Shown one piece after another: positions 22,057 through 25,409 of a DNA stretch of 25,409 nt. The stretch is taken from the IMG/VR virus record IMGVR_UViG_3300050019_000278, positions 1 through 25,409 of that record. One strand, 5' to 3'. This DNA is from a virus. Below the pieces are notes generated by a model. That model was not told the origin of the DNA. It searched no databases and saw only the letters and a program-made list of their open reading frames with translations. The position numbers and the translations under genes are program-made. Position 1 is the first letter of the stretch; each line of letters starts with the position of its first letter.

Positions 22057-24021
22057 ATGGACACCCCATCTCTTAAAAAGCGCCACGCAGAGTTAGCTTT
22101 ACAGATCGCAGAGGCCAACCACGAGTACCACATTCTGGCTCGTCCAACACTGACCGACGCGGAGTACGATTCACGCGTTCGAGAGATGAGAGAGATTGAG
22201 TCAAAAGTGCCTGAACTGAAGGCTCGTGTTCTTCAGCAGGTTGGTGCACCATCGCCTGGGTCAAAGGTCAAACATTCACGACCGATGTTGAGTCTGGACA
22301 ATGTATTCACACCGGATGAGCTCAGAAGGTTTTTCAAGACCGACTACTCCATCGTGCAGGAGCCGAAGATCGACGGACTTTCGCTTGGAATCCACTATGA
22401 CTGCGGTCGACTGACGCGAGCAGTTACACGCGGAGATGGAAAAGAGGGCGACGATGTTACACACAATGCGCTGGTGATTCCGTCAATTCCTCAAACCATC
22501 ACATTCATGGGTCCTCTCGAGGTGCGCGGTGAGGTTTATATCTCAACCTCCGACTTTGAAGAGATCGTCAAAGAGATGGAAGCAGAAGGAGACGAACCAT
22601 TCTCCAACGCCAGAAATGCCGCGGCTGGTTCGCTCAAACTGAAAGACAGCGTCGAAGCCTCAAAACGGCGGCTGAGTTTCATCGCCTACCACGGATACGG
22701 ACTTCAAGTGAAGACACAGGTTGAATTATGCAATGCTTTGGAGGTCCTCGGATTTACCACCACGGATCCTGAGGTGCTCAGCATCTCGGATGTCACCAGC
22801 GACACGATGGACAAGATCAACACGGAAAGGAAATTGCTTCCATTCGAGACAGATGGTGCCGTGTTCAAGATCAACGATTTTAAGATCAGGGAAGAGCTCG
22901 GAATCGGCGCTAAGTCACCGAAGTGGGCTGTCGCGTACAAGTTTCCTCCTGAGGAAGGTCGCTCCGTGCTCCGGTCGTGCTCATGGCAGATAGGCAGAAC
23001 TGGGACGCTTAATCCAGTCGCGATCATGGATCCCGTGCGACTCGGAGGAGCGACAGTAACGCGCGCGAGCCTTTGCAACATGGATGAGATTCGGCGGTTG
23101 AACATTGCACTGAATGATGAGATCGTCGTCGTTCGAGCCGCAGAGGTCATTCCTAAGGTCTTAAGGGTCGCGAAACGCGTTGATGGTCGCGTTGACATCA
23201 ATCCTCCAGCGGAGTGCCCGTCGTGCGGAACTCCGCTATTCAAAGATCCTGGACTTGTCGCCTACATCTGCCCGAATAAAGAAGGGTGTGTGGCTCAGGC
23301 GCAGCAGCGGATCGAGCATGCGATGAGCAAGTCATGCCTTGATTGGGACGGTTTCGGCACGGCTCAAGTTGCCGAGTTCGTGTCGCGTGGATTTACAACA
23401 CTGTCTTCGGTTATGGGAGTGACTGACGTCGACTGGATGAAGGCAGCCGCAAAGAAGAAGTTCATCGCTGAACGCGAACGTATCAAGATGGTTCCGCTAT
23501 GGCGCAAACTTCATGCACTCGGTTTTGATCATATCGGAAAATCGTTCTGTCAGGATCTCGCTTTCAAGTATGGAAGCATCATGAAGATCGTCGATGATTA
23601 TGATGGTGTGCTCTCGATCGTGGGACCGAACCGTGGTGCTACGATGTTCAAGCAGATCGGGGAGCTATCCGCGGAGATAGAAGCGCTGGACTCCCTTGGC
23701 TTCAAATTGGAAGAGGTTAAGACAGAGGTCACACAAACTGCGGCCACTGGAAAGGTTTTTGTAATAACTGGAACACTGGTCACTGGCACGCGTGACAACG
23801 TGGCCACGAAGATCGAGAAAGCTGGAGGCGTGGTCAAGTCCAGTGTGACGAAGGCCACGAACTACCTTGTCGTCGGAGAAGAACCTGGCGCCAACAAGAC
23901 AGCCGGCGCCAAAAAGAATGGCGTTCCGCAGATTTCTGAAGAGGAGTTATACGCGATCCTTGGGCTCAACTTTGATGTGGCGTCTGACCCGCTCAACGGG
24001 GTCAATATCGACGACCTTTAA
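22057..24021 (+). CDS. ligA: NAD-dependent DNA ligase LigA
   Basis: 654 residues, full length for bacterial-type LigA (~670). Domain Ia: 'ANHEYHILARPTLTDAEYDS' and 'MREIESKVPEL' bind NAD+. Adenylation domain: EPKIDGLSLG with catalytic Lys104, then 'TRGDGKEGDDVTHNALVIPS', 'LEVRGEVYI' and 'ETDGAVFKIND'. OB fold: 'GRTGTLNPVAIMDPVRLGGA' and 'GDEI'-type 'NDEIVVVRAAEVIPKV'. Zinc finger: CPSCGTPL with a following C...GC (~387-415). Helix-hairpin-helix segments and a BRCT domain complete it (~560-640, 'GKVFVITGTLVTGTRDNV' and 'ATNYLVVGEEPGANKTAGAK'). The enzyme seals nicks during phage replication, downstream of flap removal by the exonuclease. NAD ligases are less common than ATP ligases in phages. 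It is divergent from the tape measure gene and has no clear Shine-Dalgarno sequence. Confidence 0.97.
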   Translation: MDTPSLKKRHAELALQIAEANHEYHILARPTLTDAEYDSRVREMREIESKVPELKARVLQQVGAPSPGSKVKHSRPMLSLDNVFTPDELRRFFKTDYSIVQEPKIDGLSLGIHYDCGRLTRAVTRGDGKEGDDVTHNALVIPSIPQTITFMGPLEVRGEVYISTSDFEEIVKEMEAEGDEPFSNARNAAAGSLKLKDSVEASKRRLSFIAYHGYGLQVKTQVELCNALEVLGFTTTDPEVLSISDVTSDTMDKINTERKLLPFETDGAVFKINDFKIREELGIGAKSPKWAVAYKFPPEEGRSVLRSCSWQIGRTGTLNPVAIMDPVRLGGATVTRASLCNMDEIRRLNIALNDEIVVVRAAEVIPKVLRVAKRVDGRVDINPPAECPSCGTPLFKDPGLVAYICPNKEGCVAQAQQRIEHAMSKSCLDWDGFGTAQVAEFVSRGFTTLSSVMGVTDVDWMKAAAKKKFIAERERIKMVPLWRKLHALGFDHIGKSFCQDLAFKYGSIMKIVDDYDGVLSIVGPNRGATMFKQIGELSAEIEALDSLGFKLEEVKTEVTQTAATGKVFVITGTLVTGTRDNVATKIEKAGGVVKSSVTKATNYLVVGEEPGANKTAGAKKNGVPQISEEELYAILGLNFDVASDPLNGVNIDDL

Positions 24022-24022
24022 T

Positions 24023-24038
24023 GAGTTCTCTTGAACTC
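24023..24038. other. Small hairpin between convergent genes
   Basis: GAGTTC-TCTT-GAACTC, a 6-bp stem with a 4-base loop, begins 2 bases after the ligase stop. There is no U-tract on either side, so a role as a terminator for the convergent ligase and lipoprotein transcripts is only possible. Confidence 0.35.
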
Positions 24039-24048
24039 TCTAAACAGC

Positions 24049-25158
24049 TTAAGTCTTCGCAGGAACCGCTGTTTTCAGATTCATCATTACAAGACGCCGG
24101 TCTATTTCGTCTTGAACCGCCTCGTCCGGTGCTCCGTCAGCTGTCCTGTGCCACTCGTTGAGATATGGGACAACTGCTGAGAATGTCTTAGTGTTTGATA
24201 TGACGTCATCATTTTTCATGTCCTGTAGAGCTCCGATGGTGTTTGTGCTGATCTTGGAGTCCATGGCAGCTACCTTGCGTTGTTTTAGAGCACGGTAGAC
24301 CATAAACCCGAATAGGATTAACCCTGAAATCAAAACCCCTCCCAGTGAGTACTGAAACCATTTCTGGTTCAAGAGTTGCTCCACGTAGGTGATAAGCCAA
24401 CCGATCGTGAACATAGCAGCGCCTGCGATGAGACCTGTGAGCAGCACTCCTGGAACGTGCAAGATTGTAGCCACGATCGCCGCCACGATAATGATTCCTC
24501 CGACCGACATGAAGGTCACAGCAACTTTCATCCTGGCTTTTGACGCGGCTTCTTCTTGAGCCTGTTTGCGCGCCTCGTCAGCCTCAGCCGCTTTGATTTT
24601 TATGGCAGCCTCCGCACCGGCCAGTTTCGTCACTGTGGCCGTAGTTGACGTCGCAGCTGTTTCAAGGTCTTTCTTTTTCTGTTCAACCTCAACTGTCAAC
24701 CTATCTGATGTTGCTTTAAGATCGTCGGCTTTCTTCTGGAGTTCGGCATATTTAGCGGCGAGATCATCCTTGTCTTTCTGCGACTTGCTCAGTGCCTGTT
24801 GAAGGTCGATAATCGACTGAGCTTTAACCTCGTCACTGGCCTGAGGAACCACTTTCTGTACAAGTATAAGATTTGTGTCGACCAACCCGGTGTACGGGTT
24901 CTGAAGTGGATTCTGGATGTTTGCAAACTGCGCTGTGAACACGCGATCAGCAACATACTGAAGGGTTTCTTGCGTCTTTGCACTCTTGGCGTTCTGAGCA
25001 TCAATGAATGCCTGCTGTCCTGCTTTCATTGTGTTGAAGCTGTCTTTTACCTCCCCAAGGATCTTTGTCACCTCAGTAGCCGTTCCTGAATTCGGTTGAG
25101 GCGCGACGCAACTTGAGCAGGAAATGAGCAGGAATACTAACAGAAGTCTTGATTTCAA
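24049..25158 (-). CDS. Lipoprotein with periplasmic coiled coil and C-terminal membrane helices (spanin-like architecture)
   Basis: 369 residues from a TTG at 25158, with GGAGGA (25171-25166) 7 bases upstream. The frame extends to a TTG at 25173, but that start overlaps the ribosome binding site. The N-terminus MKSRLLLVFLLISCSSC is a lipoprotein signal peptide: lipobox LISC (Cys14), or SSC at Cys17. Residues ~25-105 are moderately helical. About 105-200 is a long charged coiled coil ('LSKSQKDKDDLAAKYAELQK', then 'DRLTVEVEQKKKDLETA'). Three hydrophobic helices follow (VGGIIIVAAIVATILHV; LLTGLIAGAAMFTIGWLITY; GGVLISGLILFGFMVY), then a basic stretch (RALKQRK) and a ~75-residue soluble tail. A lipidated end linked by coiled coil to inner-membrane helices recalls unimolecular spanins, which fuse the outer and inner membranes at lysis. 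An envelope structural role is the alternative. Confidence 0.7.
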   Translation of the reverse strand: MKSRLLLVFLLISCSSCVAPQPNSGTATEVTKILGEVKDSFNTMKAGQQAFIDAQNAKSAKTQETLQYVADRVFTAQFANIQNPLQNPYTGLVDTNLILVQKVVPQASDEVKAQSIIDLQQALSKSQKDKDDLAAKYAELQKKADDLKATSDRLTVEVEQKKKDLETAATSTTATVTKLAGAEAAIKIKAAEADEARKQAQEEAASKARMKVAVTFMSVGGIIIVAAIVATILHVPGVLLTGLIAGAAMFTIGWLITYVEQLLNQKWFQYSLGGVLISGLILFGFMVYRALKQRKVAAMDSKISTNTIGALQDMKNDDVISNTKTFSAVVPYLNEWHRTADGAPDEAVQDEIDRRLVMMNLKTAVPAKT

Positions 25159-25162
25159 GTTT

Positions 25163-25409
25163 TTATCCTCCAATTAAGGGGTTAAATTCCTGCTTCATCG
25201 ACTGGCCGTCCAAGTCTCCACAGGCTGACGCGGCCAATCTAGCCGCGGTTTCCAACATAGGAAATAGTTTTAGGTTCATGGCTGCGTTGAAGTCACGGTC
25301 GTGATACGTACCGCACGCGCAAGTCCAGTCTCGGTCAGCCAATGTCAGCGCACGATTTATTTTTCCGCAAACGTGGCAACGTTTAGACGATGGGAAGAAG
25401 CGGTCGGCG
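25163..25409 (-). CDS. TnpB/OrfB-family RNA-guided nuclease, C-terminal fragment (runs off right edge)
   Basis: 81 codons are visible before the TAA at 25165-25163; the 5' part lies beyond the window. The fragment has the TnpB zinc ribbon, '[20 protein letters not shown]' then TCACGTYH (CxxC and CxC), followed by the RuvC-III motif [10 protein letters not shown] with its catalytic Asp. This is the standard end of IS200/IS605- and IS607-type TnpB, and of freestanding phage TnpB. The TAA overlaps the GGAGGA ribosome binding site region of the downstream lipoprotein gene, so the two may be co-transcribed. TnpB guide RNAs are usually made from the 3' end of the gene and the flanking right end, which here would run into the lipoprotein gene. 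No TnpA is visible in the window. Confidence 0.87.
   Translation of the reverse strand, partial: ADRFFPSSKRCHVCGKINRALTLADRDWTCACGTYHDRDFNAAMNLKLFPMLETAARLAASACGDLDGQSMKQEFNPLIGG

Noticed and set aside
22704-23243. 179-codon minus-strand open frame opposite the ligase
   Set aside because: Antisense to the catalytic core of an unambiguous ligase; no supporting features.
1-25409. tRNA genes, CRISPR arrays or integrase attachment sites
   Set aside because: Reading both strands I saw no cloverleaf-like segment, no regular repeat-spacer array and no integrase; the only direct repeat pair found flanks the HNH gene.

Overview
The window is a 25.4 kb stretch of a large, T4-superfamily-like contractile-tailed phage (myovirus) genome. 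The tail sheath, tail tube, a T4 gp15-like sheath terminator, a T4 gp26-family (zinc-containing 'T4_baseplate') protein, a gp27-like hub, a gp5-like OB-fold hub protein and a tape measure protein are all recognisable. They are interspersed with phage replication/repair genes: a FEN-type 5'-3' exonuclease, a gp46/SbcC-like recombination ATPase and an NAD-dependent DNA ligase. No bacterial housekeeping, integration or lysogeny genes were seen. The host cannot be named. A lipoprotein with a clear lipobox followed by coiled coil and membrane helices suggests a Gram-negative host. Many starts lack a strong Shine-Dalgarno sequence, and GTG or TTG starts occur.

Layout. (1) 1-4016: a partial tail-tube paralogue runs off the left edge on the minus strand. 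On the plus strand follow a gp5-like OB protein, a fibre-like tail protein, a GIY-YIG homing endonuclease with three DNA-binding repeats, a small beta-rich protein and an unknown 200-residue protein. (2) 4020-10875, minus strand: exonuclease, gp26-like protein (with a possible frameshifted C-terminal extension), tail tube, sheath, gp15-like protein, a small SH3/KOW-like protein and two neck-type proteins. Two strong intrinsic terminators subdivide this block. (3) 10888-15601: a plus-strand Vsr/DUF559-type nuclease faces a minus-strand gp27-like hub and four small structural or unknown genes. A plus-strand HNH-AP2 endonuclease follows, flanked by 23-24 bp direct repeats. (4) 15637-18684: a plus-strand SbcC/gp46 ATPase carries a full-length LAGLIDADG intein in its P-loop. 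(5) 18681-21980, minus strand: a baseplate-type protein and the tape measure. (6) 22057-25409: plus-strand DNA ligase, then a minus-strand lipoprotein with spanin-like architecture, and the C-terminal end of a TnpB cut off by the right edge.

How it fits together. The minus strand holds most late virion-assembly genes in leftward runs. The plus-strand genes are mostly replication/repair enzymes, mobile nucleases and a few tail-tip genes inserted between those runs. Five different selfish-type nuclease families (GIY-YIG, EDxHD/Vsr-like, HNH-AP2, a LAGLIDADG intein, TnpB) lie in 25 kb, and they are the most striking property of this segment. All function calls come from reading motifs by eye. 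No database search was run.
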